Part shown: positions 1 to 7,103 of the stretch, piece by piece | Layout of the letters: every line of letters begins with the position of its first letter | How positions within the stretch are numbered: the first letter of the stretch is position 1 | NCBI GenBank assembly: GCA_903930085.1 | Contig: CAIYXD010000399.1 | Coordinates: 1 to 10,593, forward strand | Source: an uncultured Flavobacteriia bacterium | GTDB lineage: Bacteria > Bacteroidota > Bacteroidia > Flavobacteriales_D > Crocinitomicaceae | Length of the DNA stretch: 10,593 bases | Direction: 5' to 3' | The notes under the pieces: generated by a model | What the model was told of the DNA's origin: nothing | Databases searched by the model: none | What the model saw: the letters and a program-made list of their open reading frames with translations, nothing else | Translations under genes and position numbers: made by a program

Positions 1-2157
1 ATATACAAGGATAAAATCACGCTCAAACTAAACCGCACCAACGGACTCCCAATGGAAAGTATGCGTTCCATTTTTGAAGACCGGGAAGGAAATATTTGGA
101 TGGGAAGTGAAGGAAAAGGATTGTTACGATTTCCTGGTGAAAAATTCCTTTATTATAATGAAGAAACGGGATTGAATTCAGATTTGATTCTTTCTGTAAA
201 CCAAGATAGCCATGGCGATTATTGGCTTGGAAGCTACGACAAAGGCTTAATGAAAATGTCAAAAAACAAGAAATTAACGCCTATTTTAATTAAAAACAAC
301 AATACCGTTTGGGCATCTGTACTGGAAGTGGATGGATACAATTGGTTTGGAACCGGTTTTGGGTTAGTCGCCTTGAAAAACACACAAGTGGCTCGTGTGT
401 TTTATGCTGAAGATAATCTTCCAGGCGATTATATTACTGCGATGCATAAGATTTCCAGCACCTCCTTTTATATCGGCGGAAGCGATGGCGTTTCTCTCTA
501 TCGAAACGGAAAATTCACCTTATTGAAGAACCAGGAAATCGGAACAGTTCGCGATTTTTGTTCGATTGGAAAAACCATTTTTTGTGCAACAGATAAAGGA
601 TTATTTAAAATAAATGGCTCTAAAATTGAAAATACCTATCTTTTAAACAAAACGATTTATTCTTTGGCAACAGATTCCGAAAATTGCCTCTGGATTGGAA
701 CAGAAGAAGGGCTGTTTCGATGGAAAGACAACAAACTGGAACAAGTTCCGTTTTCCTCCTTTCCATCTTCTAACTTTATAAACTTTATTAATTATTCCAA
801 TGGAAAACTATTCATAGGAACAAACAATGGACTTTTTATTTTATCCAATTTAAAAGAGCAAAAACCATTTGTAACAAATTATGGTTTGGCGGATGGCCTT
901 GTGAATCTAGAAACCAACATCAATTCAAGTTTCATCGATAGTAAAGGGAAATTATGGTTTGGAACAGCATCGGGACTTGTGAGTTATTTCACCTCTAATA
1001 CATCAGAAAAATATTCTTCCCCGCTATTAATTTTAAAAAATATTTTAATCAATTACCAAAAGATTGACTTTTTGAAATATGCCGACGGACTAGATGAAAA
1101 CGGCTTACCAAAAAACCTGCGCCTACCCTATTCAAAAAACAATTTAACGTTTGAAACAGAAGGTATTTCACTCGCAAACTATCCGGGAATACAGTTTCAA
1201 TTTTGGTTGGAAGGACAAGATATAACTTGGTCGCCAATGCACGCCAATACAACTATTACGTTTAATGGACTTTCCGCTGGGAAATACATTTTACACGGAA
1301 GAAGTATCGACTCAAGAGGTACTGTGTCGGAAGAATTTTCTTTTCCATTTGCTGTAAAACAGCCATTTTACAGCACTTGGTGGTTTATTTTGAGTGTGCT
1401 CGCAATCTTTGCTTTTACCTTGTATCAAACTCTACTTTTTCGCCTGAAAAGGGAACGAGAAAAAAATGAAAAAGAAAAAATGACATACCGCGCTCGACTG
1501 CTTTCTCTTGAGCAAAAATCATTGAATGCCAGTATGAATAGACATTTTATTTTCAATTCCTTAAATTCAATTCAGTTTTTCATCAATACACAGGACCGAC
1601 TTTCTGCAAATAAATTCCTAACAAATTTTGCAAAATTGATACGCAAAAACCTAGATTCTTCGGAGGACGGTAACGAAGTTGCACTTAGTCAAGAATTGGA
1701 ACGCCTCGACTTATATCTTTCCCTCGAATCGATGCGCTTTAAAGACCGTTTTTCCTATTCCATTTCCACTGCTACTAATATCGATGCTGAAATGCTAATC
1801 ATTCCGGCAATGATGTTGCAGCCATTTATAGAAAATAGTATCATTCACGGAATTTTACCCGATGAATCCAAAAGAGGATCTATTGAAATCCGAATTTCAT
1901 TGCAAGGAGATCTTTTAATCATTGAAATAGAGGACAATGGCATCGGTATAGACGTTAGTATTTCCAATAAAATCGACTATGAGGGAGACCATCGTTCGCA
2001 AGGGATGGAAATAACAACCAAACGAATTGAACTCTTGCAGAAAATATCAAAACGCCATTTTGAACTTATTGGGCCTACTCAACTTTTTGATTCGGATAAC
2101 TCTGTACGGGGAACTAGCGTGATTCTTAAATTCTCGGTCGATAATTTGGATAATTAG
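1..2157 (+). CDS. Hybrid propeller/Y_Y_Y sensor histidine kinase, LytS/YehU type (5' end outside window)
   Basis: Inner-membrane sensor kinase. A periplasmic propeller senses a signal and a cytoplasmic kinase autophosphorylates on His. The frame is open from base 1, and the first in-window ATG (52) falls inside a propeller blade, so the true start lies upstream. At least eight blades with the W-x-G-T/S pattern (for example NIWMGS, LWIGTEEGLF, LWFGTASGL) run to about 1000. A Y_Y_Y-like beta domain follows (about 1110-1360, ending LSAGKYILHGRSID), then one membrane helix (about 1375-1440) and a charged coiled linker. The His_kinase domain has its phospho-acceptor His at 1543-1545 in NRHFIFNSLNSI, where the family usually has NPHF. 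An HATPase_c domain carries the N box QPFIENSIIHG and the G box DNGIGI. Such kinases usually pair with a LytTR-type regulator; none follows here, so any partner is upstream or elsewhere. The signal is unknown. Confidence 0.93.
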   Translation: MYKDKITLKLNRTNGLPMESMRSIFEDREGNIWMGSEGKGLLRFPGEKFLYYNEETGLNSDLILSVNQDSHGDYWLGSYDKGLMKMSKNKKLTPILIKNNNTVWASVLEVDGYNWFGTGFGLVALKNTQVARVFYAEDNLPGDYITAMHKISSTSFYIGGSDGVSLYRNGKFTLLKNQEIGTVRDFCSIGKTIFCATDKGLFKINGSKIENTYLLNKTIYSLATDSENCLWIGTEEGLFRWKDNKLEQVPFSSFPSSNFINFINYSNGKLFIGTNNGLFILSNLKEQKPFVTNYGLADGLVNLETNINSSFIDSKGKLWFGTASGLVSYFTSNTSEKYSSPLLILKNILINYQKIDFLKYADGLDENGLPKNLRLPYSKNNLTFETEGISLANYPGIQFQFWLEGQDITWSPMHANTTITFNGLSAGKYILHGRSIDSRGTVSEEFSFPFAVKQPFYSTWWFILSVLAIFAFTLYQTLLFRLKREREKNEKEKMTYRARLLSLEQKSLNASMNRHFIFNSLNSIQFFINTQDRLSANKFLTNFAKLIRKNLDSSEDGNEVALSQELERLDLYLSLESMRFKDRFSYSISTATNIDAEMLIIPAMMLQPFIENSIIHGILPDESKRGSIEIRISLQGDLLIIEIEDNGIGIDVSISNKIDYEGDHRSQGMEITTKRIELLQKISKRHFELIGPTQLFDSDNSVRGTSVILKFSVDNLDN

Positions 2158-2176
2158 ATTTAATATTTTATATTTG
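2146..2176 (+). promoter_or_regulatory. Candidate Bacteroidota promoter for the small lipoprotein gene
   Basis: TTTG ends at 2148, followed by a 20-bp gap and TATATTTG at 2169-2176. This matches the Bacteroidota primary-sigma consensus (TTG, 17-23 bp, TAnnTTTG). The upstream box lies in the last codons of the kinase gene and the downstream box just after its stop. Transcription would start near 2182, giving a leader of about 15 nt. The match is read from sequence; its use is inferred. Confidence 0.55.
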
Positions 2177-2195
2177 TGTCTGTAAAGTTTTGAAA

Positions 2196-2414
2196 ATGAA
2201 AAGAGTAATTTACATAAGTCTTGTTATAATTGGTTTTTTTGCTGCATCCTGCAGTAAACAAGCAGTTCAGCCAGCTTCTGAAAATTTAAATCAAATTCCA
2301 ACTTGGAAAACAACTTCAACTGATTTTTCTATTGTAAATAGCACTTCAGATGGCAGCGGTGGAATTACAGATCCAAACAACGATAAAGACGAAAATACCC
2401 GTAAAAAGAATTAA
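2196..2414 (+). CDS. Small lipoprotein, 72 aa, function unknown
   Basis: A very short exported lipoprotein. A lysine/arginine start is followed by a hydrophobic stretch and the lipobox AASC, with the lipidated Cys at residue 19. That leaves a mature chain of only about 54 residues, which is polar. It ends in a Gly/Asp/Asn-rich tail (GGITDPNNDKDENTRKKN), and no folded domain is evident. The ATG at 2196 is chosen over an in-frame TTG at 2190: it gives a normal signal peptide and has TAAA 10 nt upstream, the usual weak Bacteroidota ribosome-binding feature. The gene lies 38 bp after the kinase stop but has its own promoter-like boxes and terminator, so it is probably a separate unit. No function can be assigned; an envelope role is inferred from the signal only. 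Confidence 0.8.
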   Translation: MKRVIYISLVIIGFFAASCSKQAVQPASENLNQIPTWKTTSTDFSIVNSTSDGSGGITDPNNDKDENTRKKN

Positions 2415-2430
2415 TAAATAAACACTTCTG

Positions 2431-2458
2431 AAAGCCCTGCATTGTAGGGCTTTTTTTT
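2431..2458 (+). terminator. Intrinsic terminator after the small lipoprotein gene
   Basis: AAAGCCCT (2431-2438) pairs perfectly with AGGGCTTT (2446-2453) across a 7-nt loop. The right arm runs into eight T residues (2451-2458). It starts 16 bp after the lipoprotein stop codon and should also end any read-through from the kinase gene. Confidence 0.9.
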
Positions 2459-2509
2459 GTTTCTATATTTTCCGTTTACTCAATAATCCATACATTTCAA
2501 AAGTCCTGC

Positions 2510-2540
2510 TTGAAAAGGATAAATCCTTTTAGTATATTAG
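2510..2540 (+). promoter_or_regulatory. Candidate promoter with palindromic operator for the helical-protein gene
   Basis: TTG (2510-2512) and TATATTAG (2533-2540) are 20 bp apart and resemble the TTG...TAnnTTTG promoter, with one mismatch in the second box. The spacer holds the 18-bp perfect palindrome AAAAGGATAAATCCTTTT at 2513-2530. A second inverted pair, TTTCAA/TTGAAA (2495-2500 and 2510-2515), overlaps the first box. A dimeric repressor bound here would block polymerase. The palindrome is certain; its role as an operator is inferred. Confidence 0.4.
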
Positions 2541-2573
2541 TTTAATGAGAATAGTTTCTAAAACTAAATATAC

Positions 2574-4142
2574 ATGTCTACAAAGGTAAAAGATACACTT
2601 TTCGAACTGATAAAGTCCCTAACAAAATCAGAAAAAAGGTACTTTAAACTTTTGTCCTCTCGCCATACTATTGGAGAAGAGAACAATTACGTGCGCTTAT
2701 TTGATTTTATTGATAAACAAGTGTCCTACGATGAATCCATAATTTTTACTGAATTTAAGAACGAGGCCTTTCTCCATCGTTTTTCGATCACAAAAAAAAG
2801 GCTTTACAATCACATTCTTTCCGCATTGGATGCCTTTTATACTGCTTCTTCTATTGATGCACAATTATTCAAACTCATACATAGTTCCGATATTTTATAT
2901 GCCAAATCACTTTACGACCAAAGTAGTAGAGTCCTGCGCAGCGCGGAAAAATTGGCAGAAAAAAATGAGAAATATATTCTTTTGACAGAAATACGACGAA
3001 AACAAAAAAGACTTATCGAAAACAATGGCTATTCGGATATTTCTGCTGCAGAATTAAATAGTATTTTAGAGAAAGACGGTAAACTAAGCCTGGAAATCGA
3101 ACGGTACAATTTACTTTGGAAGATTAAAAGTAACCTGTTTTTTCAATTGGCACGAAAAGGAAAAGCCCGGTCAAAAGAAGAATGCGCTGCCTATGATGCG
3201 ATAATTGCAGACGCACCAAAGATAGCGGAAACCAACCACTTGCCGTTTGAATCTGCTTATCTCTACAACCATATTTATAGTGCTTACTGGTTTGCTGTTG
3301 GTGATATGGAAAAAAGCTATATTTATTTGAAGGCAAATCTAAGCACTTTCGACGAGCGCGAGGGAGCAATAGAAAATAACTTAAATTCCTATTTTTCCCT
3401 TTTGACCAATGCCATTTATGTTTCTGAAAAATTGGGTTACAACCAGGATTCTTCGGGCTTTTTAAAGACACTCAAGGCAATTCCTTCAAAATTTGAAGCT
3501 TTGCATACCGAAGATTTAGAAATAAAGCTTTTTGCAAGTTCATCCAGTATTGAGTTGAGTTTATTAACCCACCGAGGAGATTACGACAAAGCGGAGGAAC
3601 TTATTCCAATTGTAGAGCGCGGTTTAATCGTTTTCGGAGAGAAAATATCACCTGTACGAAAAGCCTTTATTCAGTTTAAATTGGCTACAATTCAACTAGG
3701 AAACGGCAATTATTCCGCAGCTCTAAAATGGATAAATGCTATTTTAAACGAAACTTCCGATTTGGATGAAAGTGAGGATATTCTGTCCTATACCCATATT
3801 TTGGATCTTTTGGTTCACCTAGAAATGAAACACGACCAATTAATGCCGTATGCGTTAAAAAATACACAACGTTTTTTGAAATCTCGCAACCGACTGTACA
3901 CCTTTGAAAAGGTTTTTCTGCAATTTGTTTCCAAAAGGATAAAATGCTCCAATACGCTGGACGCTCAAGTTTTGTGGGAGGAATTATACCAAGATTTAGC
4001 CGACATTAAAGAAGATTCTTTTGAAGGATTGGCAATGGAATATTTTGATTTTATGACTTGGGCGGAATCGAAATTTAAAAAGAGTCCCTTCACGGTTTTA
4101 TTGAAAGAGAAATACAACTTAATGTATCGAAAACTTTCGTAA
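2574..4142 (+). CDS. Uncharacterised all-helical, TPR-like cytoplasmic protein, 522 aa
   Basis: I do not recognise a named family. The protein has no signal peptide and no membrane segment, so it is probably cytoplasmic. The sequence reads as alpha-helical throughout. Residues about 8-27 form a lysine-rich segment (LFELIKSLTKSEKRYFKLL) of a kind I recall at the start of other Bacteroidota hypothetical proteins. Residues about 335-400 look like tetratricopeptide-type helix pairs (RGDYDKAEELIPIVERG, then LGNGNYSAALKWINAILNE), which suggests a protein-binding scaffold. There is no catalytic motif and no clear helix-turn-helix. The ATG at 2574 is supported by the N-terminal motif starting at once and by AT-rich leader sequence with TAAA boxes. 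The gene appears monocistronic, between the terminator at 2431-2458 and convergent thiL, with a palindrome in its promoter region. A structural or regulatory adaptor role is only a guess. Confidence 0.85.
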   Translation: MSTKVKDTLFELIKSLTKSEKRYFKLLSSRHTIGEENNYVRLFDFIDKQVSYDESIIFTEFKNEAFLHRFSITKKRLYNHILSALDAFYTASSIDAQLFKLIHSSDILYAKSLYDQSSRVLRSAEKLAEKNEKYILLTEIRRKQKRLIENNGYSDISAAELNSILEKDGKLSLEIERYNLLWKIKSNLFFQLARKGKARSKEECAAYDAIIADAPKIAETNHLPFESAYLYNHIYSAYWFAVGDMEKSYIYLKANLSTFDEREGAIENNLNSYFSLLTNAIYVSEKLGYNQDSSGFLKTLKAIPSKFEALHTEDLEIKLFASSSSIELSLLTHRGDYDKAEELIPIVERGLIVFGEKISPVRKAFIQFKLATIQLGNGNYSAALKWINAILNETSDLDESEDILSYTHILDLLVHLEMKHDQLMPYALKNTQRFLKSRNRLYTFEKVFLQFVSKRIKCSNTLDAQVLWEELYQDLADIKEDSFEGLAMEYFDFMTWAESKFKKSPFTVLLKEKYNLMYRKLS

Positions 4143-4175
4143 TTACTTGTCTTACTATGAATTTCAGAAAATAAA

Positions 4176-5207
4176 TCAGAAGTGTTTCCAGCCTTGCGCC
4201 TCTAGTTCCAATGCGGAACCATTTTTATCAATAAAGTAGATTCCATCCGTTGCATCCGTAATGTGTCCAATTACAGTCATGTTAGGATTGGATTGGATTT
4301 TTTCAAAATCCGACTGCTTAATCGTAAATAATAATTCATAGTCTTCTCCGCCATTCAATGCGCACGTGCTAGGATCTAAATTAAAATCAATCGCCATCAT
4401 GGACGTTTTTGCATCAATTGGAATTTTCTCGTCGTACACATAGCATCCAACGTTACTCGCCTTGCACAAATGAATGATTTCGGATGCCAAGCCGTCAGAA
4501 ATATCGATCATGGAAGTTGGAACGACCTCCAATTCTTTCAAAAAGCCAATGATATCTTTTCGTGCTTCTGGTTTTAACTGGCGTTCAATGATATAATCGT
4601 GTCCATCCAAATCTGGCTGAATTGTAGGATTTGCCTTAAAAACTTCTTTTTCTCGTTCCAAAACCTGCAACCCAATGTAGGCGCCACCAAGATCACCTGT
4701 TACGACTAACAAGTCCATTTCCTTTGCACCGCTGCGATACGTGATTTCTTCTTTTTTTACTCTTCCAACAACGGAGATATTAATAATTAATCCCGAGGTT
4801 GAAGAAGTTGTATCGCCTCCAACCAAATCGACTTTGTAATTTTCACATGCAATTCGAATACCATCGTATAACTCTTCCAATGCCTCCAATGGAAAACGAC
4901 TAGAAACAGCGAGTGAAACTGTAATTTGTTCTGCGGTACCATTCATGGCACAAATATCCGAAACATTCACTGCGACAGCTTTGTAGCCCAAATGTTTCAG
5001 CGGCATATACATCAAATTAAAGTGAATACCTTCGATCAACATGTCGGTTGAAAGCAACATTACTTCCTCATCTGAAATTGCAATAACCGCAGCATCATCT
5101 CCAACACCCAGCAATGAATTGGTATTTTTTAATTCAAATTTATTGGTTAAATGATCAATTAATCCAAATTCTCCAAGTTCACTGATATTGGTTGTTTTCT
5201 CGCTCAT
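4176..5207 (-). CDS. thiL: Thiamine-monophosphate kinase
   Basis: Cytoplasmic enzyme for the last step of thiamine diphosphate synthesis: thiamine phosphate + ATP gives thiamine diphosphate + ADP. It belongs to the AIR synthase/PurM-like ATP-binding superfamily. At 343 residues it has normal length and all the family motifs: GVGDDAAV (34-41) and TDMLIEGIHF (54-63) for Mg-ATP binding, NVSDICAMNG (81-90), GGDTT (130-134), ISDGLASE (236-243) and NGGEDYELLF (285-294). The ATG at 5205-5207 is sensible because the conserved N-terminal ELGEFGLI segment follows directly. No other thiamine gene is nearby. It lies 179 bp beyond the ars operon on the same strand, a gap large enough for its own promoter, and I see no TPP riboswitch in that gap. 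Its 3' end converges on the helical-protein gene across 33 bp, with no clear terminator between them. Confidence 0.97.
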   Translation of the reverse strand: MSEKTTNISELGEFGLIDHLTNKFELKNTNSLLGVGDDAAVIAISDEEVMLLSTDMLIEGIHFNLMYMPLKHLGYKAVAVNVSDICAMNGTAEQITVSLAVSSRFPLEALEELYDGIRIACENYKVDLVGGDTTSSTSGLIINISVVGRVKKEEITYRSGAKEMDLLVVTGDLGGAYIGLQVLEREKEVFKANPTIQPDLDGHDYIIERQLKPEARKDIIGFLKELEVVPTSMIDISDGLASEIIHLCKASNVGCYVYDEKIPIDAKTSMMAIDFNLDPSTCALNGGEDYELLFTIKQSDFEKIQSNPNMTVIGHITDATDGIYFIDKNGSALELEAQGWKHF

Positions 5208-5221
5208 ATTCGCTATTAGAT

Positions 5222-5314
5222 GTTAATTCGTGGTAAAGGTAAGTAAACACGATTGATAATTTTTTGCTTTACTGCCAATAATTTGGAATTAACGGGCGAT
5301 GGGTGCGTTAATTG
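5222..5314. repeat. Three copies of GTTAATT/AATTAAC, including an inverted pair, upstream of thiL
   Basis: AATTAACG (5287-5294) and CGTTAATT (5306-5313) form a perfect 8-bp inverted repeat around an 11-bp G-rich spacer. A third copy of the core, GTTAATTC, lies at 5222-5229, just before the thiL start. TTGGAAT also occurs twice (5283-5289 and 5312-5318). No T run follows on either strand, so this is not a standard terminator. It could be an operator for thiL or chance in AT-rich DNA. Confidence 0.35.
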
Positions 5315-5386
5315 GAATCCGAGACACTTTATTTCTAGAAAAAAATGCAAATTGTTATTTTTCTCCTTCTGAATTTTTAGGTGATC

Positions 5387-6454
5387 TTATTTTGTTTGAA
5401 AATACTTTTTTCTAAACCAAAATGCGAGATTTACTAGTGCGATTAATGCCGGAACTTCTACCAAAGGACCAATTACCCCGGCAAATGCCTGCCCACTATT
5501 GATTCCAAAAACACCAATCGAAACGGCAATCGCAAGTTCAAAATTATTACCTGTAGCGGTAAATGCGATAGCAGTCGTTTTTGAATAATCCGCACCAAAA
5601 TACTTTCCTAAAACGAAACTAATTGTAAACATCAGTGCAAAATAAATCACTAATGGAATGGCAATTCTTAGCACATCCATTGGAATCTGAAGGATTAAAT
5701 CACCTTTCAAATTGAACATAATTAGTATCGTAAACAACAATGCAATTAATGTAATTGGCGAAATTTTTGGGACAAACTTTGTCTGGAACCATTCCTCCCC
5801 TTTTAGCTTTATGAGCACATACCGGCTAACAAAACCCAAAACGAAAGGAATTCCCAAATAAATACCAACACTTTCCGCTATTTGACCAATTTGTATATCG
5901 ACTTTAAAACCGGAATAACCAAAATATGGCGGCAAAATCGTTAGAAATAAATAGGCATAAAAACTATAAAGAAATACCTGAAAAATACTATTCAAAGCAA
6001 TTAATCCAGCGGCATACTCTCTGTTTCCATCGGCTAAATCGTTCCAAACGACAACCATCGCAATACAGCGTGCCAAGCCAATTAATATAACGCCAATCAT
6101 ATATTCAGGATAAGCGCCTAAAAAAATCAACGCTAGAAAGAACATCAAAAATGGACCTACAATCCAATTTAAGATTAGGGAGGCGGCCAATACTTTTGTG
6201 TTACTAAAAACCTGTCCCATCTTGGAATAATTCACCTTCACCAATGGCGGATACAGCATTAAAATCAAACCAATTGCGAGCGGAACATTCGTTGTGCCGC
6301 TAGAAAAGGAATGGATGAAATTCTGACTGGAAGGAATTAAATAACTAATCGCTACTCCAATTCCCATCGCCAAGAAAATCCAAAGGGTTAAAAAACGATC
6401 CAGAAAACCAAGTTTTTTTCGTTCTAATACTGGATTACAATTTGATGCTGTCAT
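5387..6454 (-). CDS. acr3: ACR3-family arsenite efflux transporter
   Basis: Inner-membrane antiporter of the bile/arsenite/riboflavin transporter superfamily that exports As(III) using the proton gradient. The 355-residue length and about ten hydrophobic segments fit the family. The signature GLARCIAMVVVWNDLADG carries the conserved Cys at residue 130, and TGNNFELAIAVSIGVFG carries the conserved Glu at 306. Equivalent Cys and Glu residues are needed for arsenite transport in characterised Acr3 proteins. This is ACR3, not the unrelated ArsB pump. It is the last gene of the ars operon, 9 bp after the arsenate reductase gene, so the reductase product is made together with its exporter. Expression should depend on the promoter upstream of arsR. 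I see no convincing terminator after the stop. Confidence 0.96.
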   Translation of the reverse strand: MTASNCNPVLERKKLGFLDRFLTLWIFLAMGIGVAISYLIPSSQNFIHSFSSGTTNVPLAIGLILMLYPPLVKVNYSKMGQVFSNTKVLAASLILNWIVGPFLMFFLALIFLGAYPEYMIGVILIGLARCIAMVVVWNDLADGNREYAAGLIALNSIFQVFLYSFYAYLFLTILPPYFGYSGFKVDIQIGQIAESVGIYLGIPFVLGFVSRYVLIKLKGEEWFQTKFVPKISPITLIALLFTILIMFNLKGDLILQIPMDVLRIAIPLVIYFALMFTISFVLGKYFGADYSKTTAIAFTATGNNFELAIAVSIGVFGINSGQAFAGVIGPLVEVPALIALVNLAFWFRKKYFQTK

Positions 6455-6463
6455 GTTCGGAAA

Positions 6464-7078
6464 TTAATTAGAAATTTTATAAAATAGGTACATCGATTCC
6501 AACGCAATTTGATTGGAGCGTTCTACGTATTTTTGAGTTTGCAATGCTGTTCCATCAAAATCTTTTGGGTCATCGTACGTTAGTCCAATTCTCAAATCGG
6601 CACCCGAGATAAATGGACAATTTTCTTCCGCGTGTGAGCAAGTCAAAATAGCGGCAAAGTTGTTGCTTGGATTGCTGGGAGAATCGAAAACTTTAGAGAA
6701 ACATTCCAGCGACTGGTTTTCTGAAAACGCAACATTAAAATGCGGATTTGAATTCTCCATTTCTGCAGTAATTTCAAAACCGGCGGAACGTAAAGCACCT
6801 ATTGCATTTGGATGGAATGCAGTTTCCATCGTTCCGCCTGAAAATGTATTAACGAAAGAAACGCCATAAAAACTAGCGGCTACTGCAGCCCAAATTTGTC
6901 CAAAAATACTCCTTCTAGAATTGTGGGTGCAGATGTAAACCAAATTAACTGTTTTATTTTCCTCTTTTTTCGAGCGAATATACTTTGAAACTATTTCTAA
7001 TTGCTTCTTGCGTTCTTCTGGAATTAACCCAAATTGTTTACTTAATGTATCACACTGATTTTTGATTGCTAAAAACAT
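6464..7078 (-). CDS. arsC: Arsenate reductase, thioredoxin-type / LMW protein-tyrosine-phosphatase fold
   Basis: Cytoplasmic enzyme that reduces As(V) to As(III) for export by the pump encoded next. The LMW-PTP loop CTHNSRR gives catalytic Cys50 and Arg56 (CX5R). Cys147 and Cys154 lie in TCSHAEENCP, with the same Cys-x6-Cys spacing as the resolving pair Cys82/Cys89 of Staphylococcus aureus ArsC. The general-acid Asp lies in YDDP (169-171). The Cys triad favours redox arsenate reduction, recycled by thioredoxin, over simple phosphatase activity. Compared with the short ArsC of about 130 residues, it has about 43 extra N-terminal residues (helical, charged) and some insertions, so it belongs to a longer 'low molecular weight phosphatase' subfamily found in ars operons. 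The gaps are 25 bp to the DUF6428 gene upstream and 9 bp to acr3. Automatic annotation may call it a tyrosine phosphatase. Confidence 0.88.
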   Translation of the reverse strand: MFLAIKNQCDTLSKQFGLIPEERKKQLEIVSKYIRSKKEENKTVNLVYICTHNSRRSIFGQIWAAVAASFYGVSFVNTFSGGTMETAFHPNAIGALRSAGFEITAEMENSNPHFNVAFSENQSLECFSKVFDSPSNPSNNFAAILTCSHAEENCPFISGADLRIGLTYDDPKDFDGTALQTQKYVERSNQIALESMYLFYKISN

Positions 7079-7103
7079 CGCAGATTGAATTAATTAGAAT
7101 AGT

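Noticed and set aside
2190..2195. TTG start two codons before the lipoprotein ATG
   Set aside because: The ATG at 2196 gives a complete signal peptide and better spacing from the TAAA box. TTG starts are rare.
3124..3471. A 115-codon open frame on the minus strand inside the helical-protein gene
   Set aside because: It overlaps a well-supported coding sequence, and its predicted product has no domain or plausible composition.
5332..5341. TTTCTAGAAA palindrome after acr3
   Set aside because: A 10-bp AT-rich palindrome is expected by chance in this DNA. It forms no terminator with a T run in the right place.
5208..5386. Possible TPP riboswitch upstream of thiL
   Set aside because: No CUGAGA-type core or paired TPP-aptamer helices can be found on the minus strand in this gap. 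Only short repeats are present.
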